Of a stretch of 64,000 nucleotides of DNA, positions 49,718-59,085 are shown one piece after another. A program made the translations under genes and the position numbers. The stretch is from Mycolicibacterium goodii. Lineage in GTDB: Bacteria > Actinomycetota > Actinomycetes > Mycobacteriales > Mycobacteriaceae. Location: contig NZ_CP012150.1 of NCBI RefSeq assembly GCF_001187505.1, forward strand, positions 806,001 through 870,000, given 5' to 3'. Each line of letters begins with the position of its first letter. Positions within the stretch are counted from its first letter, which is position 1. Under the pieces are notes generated by a model. That model made no database searches and was not told the origin of the DNA. It was given only the letters and a program-made list of their open reading frames with translations.

Positions 49718-50527
49718 GTGACAACCTCTGCCGCACCGCGCATCGACACGCGCGACGCATGGGTCGAGTTCCCCATCTTCGATGCCAAGACCCGTTCGCT
49801 GAAGAAGGCGTTCCTCGGCAAGGCCGGCGGCTCCATCGGCCGCAACCAGTCGAACGTCGTCGTCATCGAGGCCCTGCGCGACATCACGATGTCGCTCGAG
49901 CTCGGTGACCGGGTCGGCCTGGTCGGGCACAACGGCGCGGGCAAGTCGACGCTGTTGCGGCTGCTGTCGGGCATCTACGAGCCCACGCGCGGTTCGGCGA
50001 CCGTCACCGGCCGCGTCGCGCCGGTGTTCGATCTGGGCGTCGGGATGGATCCGGAGATCTCGGGATTCGAGAACATCATCATCCGTGGTCTGTTCCTCGG
50101 CCAGACGCGCAAGCAGATGCTGGCGAAGGTCGACGAGATCGCCGAGTTCACCGAACTCGGCGAGTACCTGTCGATGCCGCTGCGCACCTACTCGACCGGC
50201 ATGCGGGTGCGCCTGGCGATGGGTGTGGTGACGAGCATCGATCCCGAGATCCTGTTGCTCGACGAGGGTATCGGCGCGGTCGACGCGGAGTTCCTGAAGA
50301 AGGCGCAGTCGCGCCTGCAGGATCTCGTGGAGCGCTCCGGGATCCTGGTGTTCGCAAGCCATTCCAACGAGTTCCTGGCCCGGCTGTGCAAGACCGCGAT
50401 GTGGATCGACCACGGCACCATCAAGATGACCGGCGGCATCGAAGAGGTGGTACGCGCCTACGAGGGCGAGGACGCCGCGCGCCACGTGCGTGAGGTGCTG
50501 GAGGAAACCGCGCGTGACCGGCACTGA
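49718..50527 (+). CDS. wzt: galactan-export ABC ATPase Wzt (RfbE)
   Basis: 269 residues, start GTG 49718, 7 bp after bpa. ABC ATPase of the polysaccharide-exporter type moving lipid-linked galactan across the membrane with Wzm. Seen: long N-terminal extension (DAKTRSLKKAFLGK), Walker A GHNGAGKST, signature YSTGMRVRLAM (TGMR variant of this subfamily), Walker B ILLLDEGIGAVD, H-loop FASHSNEF. The C-terminal carbohydrate-binding domain of some Wzt proteins is absent. Overlaps glfT1 by 14 bp. Rv3781. Confidence 0.92.
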   Translation: MTTSAAPRIDTRDAWVEFPIFDAKTRSLKKAFLGKAGGSIGRNQSNVVVIEALRDITMSLELGDRVGLVGHNGAGKSTLLRLLSGIYEPTRGSATVTGRVAPVFDLGVGMDPEISGFENIIIRGLFLGQTRKQMLAKVDEIAEFTELGEYLSMPLRTYSTGMRVRLAMGVVTSIDPEILLLDEGIGAVDAEFLKKAQSRLQDLVERSGILVFASHSNEFLARLCKTAMWIDHGTIKMTGGIEEVVRAYEGEDAARHVREVLEETARDRH

Positions 50528-51413
50528 AGTCGTCTGTGCGGTCGTGGTGACCCACCGGCGCCGTGAACTGCTGGCCACATCGCTCGGCGCCGTCGTCTCA
50601 CAGGACCGCGCTCCCGACCACCTGATCGTGGTCGACAACGACAACGATCCGCAGGTGCGCGACCTCGTGGACGGCCAGCCAGTCGCGTCGACGTACCTGG
50701 GGTCGCGCCGGAACCTCGGCGGCGCAGGCGGTTTCGCGTTGGGCATGTTGCATGCGATGGCCCTCGGCGCGGACTGGATCTGGCTGGCCGACGACGACGG
50801 CAGGCCCGCCGACGCGACCGTGCTCTCGACGCTGCTCGAGTGCGCGCGGGCGCACAACCTGGCCGAGGTGTCGCCCATGGTGTGCAATCTCGACGATCCG
50901 CAGCGGCTTGCGTTCCCACTGCGCCGCGGCCTGGTGTGGCGCCGCCTGACGTCGGAACTGCGCACCGACGGCAGCGGCGACCTGCTGGCGGGCATCGCGT
51001 CGCTGTTCAACGGCGCCCTGTTCCGCGCCGCCACGATCGACGCGGTCGGCGTCCCGGATCTGCGACTGTTCGTGCGCGGCGACGAGGTGGAACTGCACCG
51101 CCGCCTGGTTCGCTCCGGCCTGCCGTTCGGAACCTGTTTGACCGCAAGCTATCTGCATCCGTGCGGCACCGACGAGTTCAAACCGATCCTCGGCGGGCGC
51201 ATGCACACGCAATACCCCGACGACGAGACCAAGCGGTTTTTCACCTACCGCAACCGCGGCTACCTGTTGTCGCAACCGGGTCTGCGCAAGCTTCTGCCGC
51301 AGGAATGGGTGCGCTTCGGCTGGTACTTTCTGGTGTCACGCCGCGACCCAGCTGGTCTGCGCGAGTGGATTCGACTGCGGCGGTTGGGCAGACGTGAAAG
51401 GTTCCAGCGATGA
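50514..51413 (+). CDS. glfT1: galactofuranosyltransferase GlfT1
   Basis: 299-residue GT2 enzyme that adds the first galactofuranose residues to the rhamnosyl linker of arabinogalactan on the cytosolic face. Seen: VVVTHRRRELL, VDNDNDP, metal-binding WLADDDGRP (DDD), base region DEVELHRRLVRSG, and the C-terminal FFTYRNRGYLL. GTG 50514 is inside the wzt end. wzm starts within its stop (4 bp). Rv3782. Confidence 0.92.
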   Translation: MTGTEVVCAVVVTHRRRELLATSLGAVVSQDRAPDHLIVVDNDNDPQVRDLVDGQPVASTYLGSRRNLGGAGGFALGMLHAMALGADWIWLADDDGRPADATVLSTLLECARAHNLAEVSPMVCNLDDPQRLAFPLRRGLVWRRLTSELRTDGSGDLLAGIASLFNGALFRAATIDAVGVPDLRLFVRGDEVELHRRLVRSGLPFGTCLTASYLHPCGTDEFKPILGGRMHTQYPDDETKRFFTYRNRGYLLSQPGLRKLLPQEWVRFGWYFLVSRRDPAGLREWIRLRRLGRRERFQR

Positions 51414-52240
51414 CGTTCACCGACGCGGCAGCGCAGTCGAAGACCATGGCCCGCGCCCGCCGCGACCTGGTCGAGGGTTTGAACAAACGCGAACTGTGGC
51501 TGCACCTGGGCTGGCAGGACATCAAGCAGCGCTATCGCCGCAGCGTGCTCGGACCGTTCTGGATCACCATCGCCACCGGTGCGACCGCCGTGGCGATGGG
51601 CGTGCTGTACTCCAAGCTGTTCAAGCTGGAACTCGCCGAGCATCTGCCGTACGTGACGCTGGGCCTGATCGTCTGGAACCTGATCAACGCGTCGATCCTC
51701 GAAGGCGCCGAGGTGTTCATCGCCAACGAGGGGCTGATCAAACAGCTTCCGACGCCGTTGAGCGTGCACGTCTACCGGCTGGTGTGGCGGCAGATCATCC
51801 TGTTCGCCCACAACATCATCATCTTCGTGGTCATCGCGATCATCTATCCCAAACCGTGGAAGTGGACCGATCTCGCGGTCATCCCGGCGCTGGGGCTGAT
51901 CATGTTGAACATGGTGTGGGTCGCATTGTGTTTCGGGATCCTGGCGACCCGCTACCGCGACATCGGGCCGCTGCTCGCCAGCGTCGTGCAGTTGCTGTTC
52001 TTCATGACGCCGATCATCTGGAACGAGTCGACGCTGCAACAGCAGGGCGCGGGTTCGTGGGCCAGGATCGTCGAGATCAATCCGCTGCTGCACTATCTCG
52101 ACATCGTGCGGGCGCCGCTGCTGGGCGCCGACCAGGAACTGCGGCACTGGCTCGTGGTCCTGGCCTTCACGGTGATCGGCTGGACGTTCGCCGCCTTCGC
52201 GATGCGCCAGTACCGCGGCCGGGTGCCCTACTGGGTCTGA
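51410..52240 (+). CDS. wzm: galactan-export ABC permease Wzm (RfbD)
   Basis: 276-residue ABC-2-type permease with six helices, partner of Wzt. Seen: the amphipathic gate helix and cytosolic LHLGWQDIKQRYRRSVLGPFWITIATG, typical of O-antigen/teichoic-acid/galactan exporters. Its ATG overlaps the glfT1 stop by 4 bp, so glfT1, wzt and wzm are made together: synthesis of the linker galactan and export. Rv3783. Confidence 0.92.
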   Translation: MTFTDAAAQSKTMARARRDLVEGLNKRELWLHLGWQDIKQRYRRSVLGPFWITIATGATAVAMGVLYSKLFKLELAEHLPYVTLGLIVWNLINASILEGAEVFIANEGLIKQLPTPLSVHVYRLVWRQIILFAHNIIIFVVIAIIYPKPWKWTDLAVIPALGLIMLNMVWVALCFGILATRYRDIGPLLASVVQLLFFMTPIIWNESTLQQQGAGSWARIVEINPLLHYLDIVRAPLLGADQELRHWLVVLAFTVIGWTFAAFAMRQYRGRVPYWV

Positions 52241-52332
52241 CCGAACGCGTAGAAACGCCCGCGCGTGTTCGTGTGAGGCAAACTGGGTGACATCCGCAGG
52301 CACTTCACAGGAACCTCGGTCGTTATGCGGGT

Positions 52333-52668
52333 ATGAGCATCCCGCCATACGAACCGCCCAAGTCGCCCCCACCGACGAACACCGGCAACACGCTGCTGTG
52401 TCCGAAGTGCGCGGGCGTGATGAAGACCTACGAACGCAACGGCATACACCTGGAGCAGTGCGACACGTGCCGGGGCATCTTCCTCGACTTCGGCGAGCTT
52501 GAGGCCCTCACCCAGATGGAGAACCGGTTCGTGCAGTCGGCTCCCCCGCCCATGCCGCCGCAGCAGCACGGCTACGGCGGCTACACCGACTACGGACCGG
52601 GCTGGGGCCACCGCGGCAACACGCACTACCGCAAGCAGGGCTTCGGGCGGCTCTTCTTCTCGAGCTGA
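52333..52668 (+). CDS. TFIIB-type zinc-ribbon protein
   Basis: 111 residues. CPKCAGVMKTYERNGIHLEQCDTCRGIFLDFGELEALTQMEN is a complete zf-TFIIB domain (PF13453) with CxxC...CxxC, followed by a Pro/Gly/Tyr-rich tail. Small proteins of this kind occur widely in actinobacteria; function unknown. The 3' end overlaps the convergent kinase gene by 43 bp. Confidence 0.85.
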   Translation: MSIPPYEPPKSPPPTNTGNTLLCPKCAGVMKTYERNGIHLEQCDTCRGIFLDFGELEALTQMENRFVQSAPPPMPPQQHGYGGYTDYGPGWGHRGNTHYRKQGFGRLFFSS

Positions 52669-53414
52669 GGCAGCTGAGGCATCTGCGCGCACGCCGTCAG
52701 CAGCATGTCGTCATCCGGGTGGTTGGCGGCGGCCTGGATCACCGCGGCGCGCGCGAACGGTTCGAGCACGGGCCACGGATCGCCCGGCGGCAGGGCCGGA
52801 CCTCCGGCCGCCCGGTAGGCGTCGACGAACGCCGTCCAGTCCGCGTCGGGGATCAGGCCTACGGCCCAGAACCCGGCCGGGCGGGCCAGATCCCACGCCG
52901 GGTCGCCGACGCCGAGGTCGTCGATGTCGATGAGACACCAGTCGTCGTCCGATCCCCGCCGAGCCACCTGGCCGAGATGGAAGTCCCCGTGCACCAGAGT
53001 GTGCGGCCGCCCGGCCGAACCACCCCGCCACGTCTGGGTGGGCAGGCCCGCCGCCGCCCGCACCACCGTCGCATTTCCGCGCGCGAGCGCAACCGCCCGG
53101 CGCAACCGGGCGGGCCAGCCGTGTACGGGCAGCCGGTGCTCGAACGCGGCGAGGTGCAGGCGGGCCAGCAGACGTGCGATGTCCGGCCATGTCACCGATT
53201 CCGGTTCCGGGGCAAGCGTTTCCACATACGGCCACCGCGTGCGCCAACGTTCCCCGATGCGCTCCGGGGTGCCAGAGATCGGCGTGAGCAACTCGTCGAC
53301 CGCCGCCGCGGCACGCAACCGTGCGGTCAGGGCACGCGGGTCGGTGCCCGGCCGGTGCAACTTGTGCACGATTCCATCGTGCAGCGTCAACTGTGCACCG
53401 GACCGGGACCGCAT
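52626..53414 (-). CDS. aminoglycoside-phosphotransferase-family kinase
   Basis: 262 residues from ATG 53414 (MRSRSGAQLTLHDG). Seen: HKLHRPGTDPRALTARLRAAAAV near the start, catalytic LVHGDFHLGQV (HGD...) and metal-binding CLIDIDDLGVGDPAWDLA. The N-terminal lobe is short for a resistance enzyme, so a maltokinase-like or small-molecule kinase role is as likely. No resistance phenotype should be assumed. Confidence 0.85.
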   Translation of the reverse strand: MRSRSGAQLTLHDGIVHKLHRPGTDPRALTARLRAAAAVDELLTPISGTPERIGERWRTRWPYVETLAPEPESVTWPDIARLLARLHLAAFEHRLPVHGWPARLRRAVALARGNATVVRAAAGLPTQTWRGGSAGRPHTLVHGDFHLGQVARRGSDDDWCLIDIDDLGVGDPAWDLARPAGFWAVGLIPDADWTAFVDAYRAAGGPALPPGDPWPVLEPFARAAVIQAAANHPDDDMLLTACAQMPQLPQLEKKSRPKPCLR

Positions 53415-53431
53415 GCTTCCAGTCTGTGCGT

Positions 53432-53893
53432 TCAGCGCCGCGGGAACGACATCTTCACGCTGACATTGATGCGATTCCACGCGTTGATGGTCACGATCAT
53501 CGCGATCAACTGGCTGAGTTCCCGGTCGTCGAACACCGCGGAGGCGCGCTCGTAGACGGCGTCGGGCACCGGCCCGTGGTTGATGTTCGTCACGGCCTCG
53601 GTGAGCGCGAGAGCCGCCTGCTCACGCTCGGTGAACAGGTCACCGGCTTCCTCCCACGCCGCGATCAGCGCGAGTCGTTGCTCGGTCTCGCCCTGTTTGC
53701 GGGCGTCGCGGGTGTGCATGTCCAGGCAGAACCCGCAGCGGTTGATCTGCGAGGCGCGGATCTTCACCAGCTCGCCGATGGTGTGGTCGAAATCCTTTGC
53801 GGACGTGGAGGACAGCGTCATCATCGCGTCGTACAACTCGGGGAAGGCCTTGTAGACGTTGACGCGTTCGGTGGAATTGAGTGTCTGTGTCAT
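53432..53893 (-). CDS. AhpD-like carboxymuconolactone decarboxylase-family protein
   Basis: 153 residues. INRCGFCLDMHTRDARKQGETEQRL carries the CxxCxxxH redox motif of AhpD-like alkylhydroperoxidases (Cys about 53 and 56, His 60), preceded by the Glu of ELVKIRASQ. Likely a peroxidase or disulfide carrier. Divergent from the MocR-type regulator over 49 bp, the usual target-regulator layout. Confidence 0.9.
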   Translation of the reverse strand: MTQTLNSTERVNVYKAFPELYDAMMTLSSTSAKDFDHTIGELVKIRASQINRCGFCLDMHTRDARKQGETEQRLALIAAWEEAGDLFTEREQAALALTEAVTNINHGPVPDAVYERASAVFDDRELSQLIAMIVTINAWNRINVSVKMSFPRR

Positions 53894-53942
53894 GACACCC
53901 ACGCTAGTTTTCAAAGGCCCATCCAGATGGTTCAATGTTGAT

Positions 53943-55361
53943 ATGACTTCGCGGGCCAATTCTGGTGCTCGGGACCTTGAGCTGCACACCGTCATCACCC
54001 CGGGCAGCCGCACCGCCCGCGAGCAGCTCATCAACGCCCTGCGCGACGGCATCCGATCGGGACGCCTGAGCACCGGAACCGTGCTCCCGCCGTCGCGCAT
54101 CCTGGCCGCGGATCTGCGACTGGCACGCAACACCGTGGCCGAGGCGTACGCCGAACTGGTCGCCGAAGGCTGGCTGGCCTCACGCCAGGGCGCGGGGACC
54201 TGGGTCGCACGCACCGAGGTTCCGCGACCGGCACCGCCCCCGCGACGCATCGCAGGTACGCCCAGACACAACCTGATGCCCGGTTCGCCCGACGTCGCGG
54301 AGTTCCCGCGCACCGCGTGGCTGGCCTCGGCGCGTCGGGCATTGTCCAACGCCCCGGCCTCGGCCCTGCGCATGGGCGATCCCCGCGGGATGCTCGAATT
54401 GCGTTCGGCGCTGGCCGAATACCTCGGCCGCGTGCGCGGCGTGCGCACCACACCGGAGTCGATCGTGATCTGCTCCGGGGTCCGAAACGGCGTCGAACTG
54501 CTCGGCAAGGTGTTCGGGACGCAGCGTCGCATCGCAGTGGAAGCCTACGGGCTGTTCATCTTTCGCGATGCCCTGGCCGCGCTGGGCCTCACCACCACAC
54601 CGATCGATCTCGACGAACACGGCGCGGTGATCAGCGATCTCGACGCGCTCGACACCCCCGCGGTGCTGCTCACCCCGGCACACCACAGCCCGCACGGCAT
54701 GCCGCTGCACCCTACGCGGCGCAGCGAAGTGATCGAATGGGCGCGCCGCACCGGCGGATACGTGATCGACGACGACTACGACGGGGAATTCCGCTACGAC
54801 CGCCAACCCGTCGGCGCACTGCAATCCTTGGACCCCGAGCGCGTCGCCTACCTGGGATCGGCCAGCAAGAGCATGGCGCAGGCACTGCGGGTGGGGTGGA
54901 TGGTGCTGCCGCAGGCGTTGATCGAACCGGTGATCGCCGCGGCGGGCGGGCAGCAGTACAACGTCGACGCCATCACGGCGTTGACGCTGGCCGACTTCAT
55001 CGCCACGGGCGGTTACGACCGCCACATCCGGCGCATGCGCAACCGCTACCGGCGTCGTCGCGACCACCTGGTCTCGGCGCTGGCCGACTTCGACGTCGGC
55101 ATCCGCGGGCTGGCCGCCGGCGTCAACATGCTGCTCACCCTGCCCGACGGCGCCGAACCCGAGGTGCTGCGGCGCGCGGGCGAGGCCGGCATCGCCCTGC
55201 AGGGCCTGGCGCTCATGCGTCACCCGCTGGCCGGCCCGCACATCCCCGACCCCGACGGCATCATCATCGGGTTCGGCGCACCCGCCGAACACGCCTTCCG
55301 ACCAGCGGTTGAGGCGCTGCGCGGCGTGCTGGAAGACGTACTGCACCGCCGACCTCGCTAA
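53943..55361 (+). CDS. MocR/PdxR-type GntR-aminotransferase regulator
   Basis: 472 residues from ATG 53943. N-terminal GntR winged helix (REQLINALRDGIRSGRLSTGTVLPPSRILAADLRLARNTVAEAYAELVAEGWL), then a fold-type I aminotransferase domain with VIDDDYDGEFRYDRQPVG and PLP Lys in YLGSASKSMAQALRVGW. PLP or an amine ligand probably modulates binding to the 49-bp gap before the AhpD-like gene. Not next to pyridoxine synthesis genes, so not clearly PdxR. Confidence 0.9.
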   Translation: MTSRANSGARDLELHTVITPGSRTAREQLINALRDGIRSGRLSTGTVLPPSRILAADLRLARNTVAEAYAELVAEGWLASRQGAGTWVARTEVPRPAPPPRRIAGTPRHNLMPGSPDVAEFPRTAWLASARRALSNAPASALRMGDPRGMLELRSALAEYLGRVRGVRTTPESIVICSGVRNGVELLGKVFGTQRRIAVEAYGLFIFRDALAALGLTTTPIDLDEHGAVISDLDALDTPAVLLTPAHHSPHGMPLHPTRRSEVIEWARRTGGYVIDDDYDGEFRYDRQPVGALQSLDPERVAYLGSASKSMAQALRVGWMVLPQALIEPVIAAAGGQQYNVDAITALTLADFIATGGYDRHIRRMRNRYRRRRDHLVSALADFDVGIRGLAAGVNMLLTLPDGAEPEVLRRAGEAGIALQGLALMRHPLAGPHIPDPDGIIIGFGAPAEHAFRPAVEALRGVLEDVLHRRPR

Positions 55362-55370
55362 GCTGCCCGG

Positions 55371-55784
55371 GTGGCCGACACCGCATCGACGACTCCCCGC
55401 CTGAGCCTGGCGACCCAGGCGTTCCGGTTCATCGTGACCGGCGGACTGTCGGCGATCGTCGACTTCGGGCTGTATGTGCTGCTGCTCGCGGCCGGACTGC
55501 ACGTCAACGTGGCCAAGACGCTGAGCTTCATCGCGGGCACCACCACCGCCTACCTGATCAACCGGCGCTGGACGTTCCAGGCGCCGCCCAGCAAGGCCCG
55601 TTTCATCGCGGTGTGCGTGCTGTACGCGGTGACCTACGCCGTGCAGGTGGGCATCAACTACGTCTTCTACATGGCGTGGGACGAGAAGCCCTGGCGGGTG
55701 CCCGTGGCGTTCGTGATCGCCCAGGGCACCGCGACCGTCATCAACTTCGTCGTGCAGCGCGCCGTCATCTTCCGGCTGCGCTGA
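55371..55784 (+). CDS. GtrA-family membrane protein (Rv3789-like)
   Basis: 137 residues, four transmembrane helices: FRFIVTGGLSAIVDFGLYVLLLAAG, then FIAGTTTAYLINRRWTF, the GtrA signature, then two more ending in INFVVQRAVIFRLR. Rv3789 in M. tuberculosis is tied to arabinogalactan synthesis, proposed as decaprenyl-phosphoarabinose translocase or as anchor for AftA. Start at 55371 (GTG) is 9 bp after the regulator stop. Consistent with the wall-polymer context on the left. Confidence 0.88.
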   Translation: MADTASTTPRLSLATQAFRFIVTGGLSAIVDFGLYVLLLAAGLHVNVAKTLSFIAGTTTAYLINRRWTFQAPPSKARFIAVCVLYAVTYAVQVGINYVFYMAWDEKPWRVPVAFVIAQGTATVINFVVQRAVIFRLR

Positions 55785-55788
55785 GCGA

Positions 55789-56715
55789 TCAGAACCCGAC
55801 CGCCGCGGAGCCCTTGAGCCCGAGGAACTGCCGGGCCTCGTCCGGGGTGGCCGGTGTGCGGTCGAACGTCGCGGCGAGGTCGACGGCCTTGCGCACCAGT
55901 TGCGCGTTGGAGGTCGCGTTCTCGGTCCTGGTGATCCGCAGGTTGTCCTCCAGGCCGACGCGCACGTTGCCACCGAGGATCAGCGACAGCGCCGCCAGGC
56001 CGAACTCGCCGCGGTAGCCGACCCCGGCGGCCGACCAGGTGAACGAGTCCCGGCCGAACACCCGCTCGGCGGTGCGCAGCATGTGGATCAGCTGATCGGG
56101 CTCCGCGGCGTTGGCGCCGAGGACACCGAGCACGAACTGCAGGTTGAACGGCGGCTCCAGCACACCGTCCTTGACCAGCTGTTCGAGGTTGTAGATGTGG
56201 CCGACGTCGTACACCTCGATCTCGGGGCGGGTGTCGGCCTGGCGCATCTGCTCGGCCATGTAGGTCATGTCCGCGAAGGTGTTCTTGAAGATGTAATCGG
56301 TGGTGCCTTCGAGGTAGTCACGTTCCCAGTCGGCGAACGGCAGATCCCGGGCCGCGACCGGGAACAGACCGAAGTTGAAGCTGCCCGCGTTGAACGTGGC
56401 CATCTCGGGCCGGAACTTCAGCACCGACGCGCGCTCCTCGACGGTCATGCCGCGACCGCCACCGGTCGTCGGCTGGATCACGGCGTCGGTGTTCTTCTTG
56501 AGTTCGGTGAGCGCCCGCTCGAACAGGTCGAGATCGGCGACCGGCCGTCCCGTCGCCTCCTCCCGCACGTGCACGTGCAGCACCGCGGCGCCCGCCTCGG
56601 CGGCCTCGACACCGGCTCGGACGATCTCGTCGACGGTGATCGGGATCGCCGCGGACTGTGCGGGCACGGTCATTCCGCCGGTGACGGCGCAGGTGATGAT
56701 GACCTTGTCGTTCAT
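55789..56715 (-). CDS. beta-keto acid cleavage enzyme (BKACE, DUF849)
   Basis: 308 residues from ATG 56715 (MNDKVIITCAVTGGM). Metal-binding HVHVREEATGRP, QPTTGGGRGMTVEER and a downstream Glu-rich barrel place it among BKACE enzymes, which cleave a beta-keto acid with acetyl-CoA to acetoacetate and a new acyl-CoA (lysine and carnitine degradation are known cases). Last gene of the LacI-MFS-PanE-like-BKACE run; overlaps the dehydrogenase by 4 bp. Specific keto acid unknown. Confidence 0.9.
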   Translation of the reverse strand: MNDKVIITCAVTGGMTVPAQSAAIPITVDEIVRAGVEAAEAGAAVLHVHVREEATGRPVADLDLFERALTELKKNTDAVIQPTTGGGRGMTVEERASVLKFRPEMATFNAGSFNFGLFPVAARDLPFADWERDYLEGTTDYIFKNTFADMTYMAEQMRQADTRPEIEVYDVGHIYNLEQLVKDGVLEPPFNLQFVLGVLGANAAEPDQLIHMLRTAERVFGRDSFTWSAAGVGYRGEFGLAALSLILGGNVRVGLEDNLRITRTENATSNAQLVRKAVDLAATFDRTPATPDEARQFLGLKGSAAVGF

Positions 56716-57749
56716 GAGTTGACTCCTTGTCGTTGAGCGGAAATCTGGGCGAGCGCTTCGAGTGTTTCCCGGCCGGGCGACCGCAGGCCCTGTTCGCATT
56801 CGTGGACCAGTTCGACGATGCGGGCGTTGAACGGACTTGCCACACCGGCTTTCGCCGCGGTGCTGCACACCCCGCCGTTGATGACGTCCACCTCGGTGGT
56901 GGCGCCGCGTTCAAGGTCCTGCAGCATCGACGCCTTGGTGGCGCCGAGCTTGTTCATCAGGACCTCCAGTGCCGCATCGGCGCGGGCCAGGTCTGCGGCG
57001 GAGCGGACGACGAGGTCACGGGGTTCGATGCCGACGAGCGGGCCGACCGAGAAGCCGGCCGCACGCGCGACATCGTAGGACTCGGTCCACAGGTGGTAGG
57101 CCATCGTGCGGCCGAGCGGGTCGGCGGCGATCTCGCCGTACAGCATTGCGCTCACGCCCGCCAACCCCGAGAAGGTGCTGTTGAGAAGCAGTTTCGTCCA
57201 CACCTGGTTCATCACATCGGTGCAGACCTGCACCTCGGCGGCCGCGGACAGCACATCGCGCAGCGTTTCCAGACGCGCGGTGAGCGTGCCGTCGACCTCG
57301 CCGATCACGAACGGGGCCACGGTGGTCTGCGCGACGTGCCCGGGCCCGACATTGGTCGCACCCCACTCGGTGATGCCGACCACGAAACGCTCGGTGCCGA
57401 CGATCTGCTGAATGGTGGTCTGCACCAACCCGTTTCCGAGGGACACATAGGTGTCGACCAGGTCGCCCTCGACCAGGGGTCGCAGTGCCGACTCCAGATA
57501 CGGGGCCTTGAGGGCGACCAGGGCGAAGTCGAACCGGCCGGTGAGGCCGGCGGGACCGTCGACGGCGGTGATCTTGACCTGGCTGGTCTCGCCGAGTTCG
57601 TCGAACGTCAGGCCCGGTGAGTTCATCAACCGGACGTGTTCGGCGTTGGCGTCGAGCACCGTCACGTCCCGTCCGGCGCGCGCGAGGTGCGCGGCGGTGA
57701 CACCGCCGATCGCGCCGGCGCCCACGACGAGGATGCGTGCGTCGCTCAT
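56712..57749 (-). CDS. ketopantoate-reductase-family dehydrogenase
   Basis: 345 residues from ATG 57749. NAD(P) motif ILVVGAGAIGGVTAAHLARAG, ALVALKAPYLESALRPL, and LLLNSTFSGLAGVS with the family Lys (VWTKLLLN) and Asn. Catabolic paralogues reduce or oxidise hydroxy/keto acids other than ketopantoate. Between the MFS importer (4-bp overlap) and BKACE (4-bp overlap), it would oxidise a 3-hydroxy acid to the BKACE substrate, which is inference. Confidence 0.85.
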   Translation of the reverse strand: MSDARILVVGAGAIGGVTAAHLARAGRDVTVLDANAEHVRLMNSPGLTFDELGETSQVKITAVDGPAGLTGRFDFALVALKAPYLESALRPLVEGDLVDTYVSLGNGLVQTTIQQIVGTERFVVGITEWGATNVGPGHVAQTTVAPFVIGEVDGTLTARLETLRDVLSAAAEVQVCTDVMNQVWTKLLLNSTFSGLAGVSAMLYGEIAADPLGRTMAYHLWTESYDVARAAGFSVGPLVGIEPRDLVVRSAADLARADAALEVLMNKLGATKASMLQDLERGATTEVDVINGGVCSTAAKAGVASPFNARIVELVHECEQGLRSPGRETLEALAQISAQRQGVNS

Positions 57750-59023
57750 GCTTTCACTCCCTTCAGTTCGGGTTGAGGTGCGGCGCGGACCTTGAGGGCG
57801 ACGCTCACCGCGGTGCCCAGGACCAGCAGCGCGATGACGAACCACAGTCCGGCAGCGGGGTTGTCGGTGACGGATTCGAGCAGGCCCATCACGAACGGGC
57901 CGACAAATCCGCCGAGGATGCCGAGTGTGTTGACCAGGGCCAGCCCGCCGGCGAGTGCGGCACCGGTGAGCCGCGACGCCGGGATCGTGAAGAGGATCGA
58001 CTGCACGACGAAGAACGTCGACGCCGCGATGCAGAACCCGATCAACGCCAGCGCCGGGCCGGCGACCGCGCCGATCACGAATCCGACCACCATGGCCGCC
58101 ATCCCACCGAACAGCAGCATCCGCGACTTGCGCCCGTCGGTGGCGTGCCGCGGCAGCACCAGCGTGCCGACCGCCGCCGCGACCCACGGCAGCGCGGTGA
58201 GCAAACCGATTGTCAGATCGGACATCTCACCCCAACCGCCGATGATGCCGGGCAGGAAGTAGGTGAGGCTGTACACCGCGATCTGATGCGTGAAGTACAC
58301 CGCGATGACCAGCAGGATCTGCTTGTCGCGGAACACCCCTGCGAACGAGTGGGTCCCCGACGCCGCTGCGCCGTCGGCCTTTTCCCGCTCCAGCCGGTCG
58401 ACCAGCGCCCGCGCGGTTGCCGGCTCCAGCCACTTGGCCTCCAGCGGCCCGTTGGGCAGGACCTTGAGCACCACGGCCGCCAGCAGCACCGCGGGCACCC
58501 CCTCGATGACGAACATCCACTGCCACCCGTGCCAGCCCAGCACGCCGTCCATGCCGAGCAGGGCCCCGCCGAGCGGCGCGCCGACGATGTTGGCCAGGCA
58601 CACCGCGACCAGGAACGCGCCGTTGGCCCGTGCGAGCTGATCACGGCCGAACCAGAAGGTGAGGTACAGCATCACCCCCGGGAACAGGCCGGCCTCGGCG
58701 GCGCCCAGCAGGATCCGCAGCACGTAGAACGACGCCGGGCCCTGCACGAACGCCATGGCCGCCGACAACAATCCCCAGGTCACCATGATCCGGGCGATCC
58801 ACATCCGCGCGCCGACCCGGTGCATGATGAGGTTGCTCGGCACCTCGCACAGCGAGTACGCGAGGAAGAACAGGCCCGCACCCAAACCGTAGGCGGCCGC
58901 GGAGATTCCGAGGTCGACCTCGAGGTGGTGTTTGGCCAGGCCGATGTTGGTGCGGTCGATGAACGCGATGATGTAGGCCGCGATCAGCAGCGGCATCAAC
59001 TTACGAAAGATGAGCCTGTCCAA
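57746..59023 (-). CDS. MFS transporter, anion:cation symporter type
   Basis: About 425 residues, 12 helices. TTG 59023 is taken as start because GGAAGGAG lies 7-8 bp upstream; a longer frame into the intergenic region has no family sequence. Seen: FIDRTNIGLAKHHLEVDLGISAAAYGLGAGLFFLAYSLCEVPSN (ACS-family helix 1-2 region with the D-R-x-N motif). These import hexuronates, phthalate-like or other organic acids. 62 bp after the LacI regulator on the same strand. Confidence 0.85.
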   Translation of the reverse strand: MDRLIFRKLMPLLIAAYIIAFIDRTNIGLAKHHLEVDLGISAAAYGLGAGLFFLAYSLCEVPSNLIMHRVGARMWIARIMVTWGLLSAAMAFVQGPASFYVLRILLGAAEAGLFPGVMLYLTFWFGRDQLARANGAFLVAVCLANIVGAPLGGALLGMDGVLGWHGWQWMFVIEGVPAVLLAAVVLKVLPNGPLEAKWLEPATARALVDRLEREKADGAAASGTHSFAGVFRDKQILLVIAVYFTHQIAVYSLTYFLPGIIGGWGEMSDLTIGLLTALPWVAAAVGTLVLPRHATDGRKSRMLLFGGMAAMVVGFVIGAVAGPALALIGFCIAASTFFVVQSILFTIPASRLTGAALAGGLALVNTLGILGGFVGPFVMGLLESVTDNPAAGLWFVIALLVLGTAVSVALKVRAAPQPELKGVKA

Positions 59024-59085
59024 GACAATGCTCCTTCCAGACCCCCGCTCGGGGGCCTTGTCATGATTCGGGTGTGGTGGTGGGG

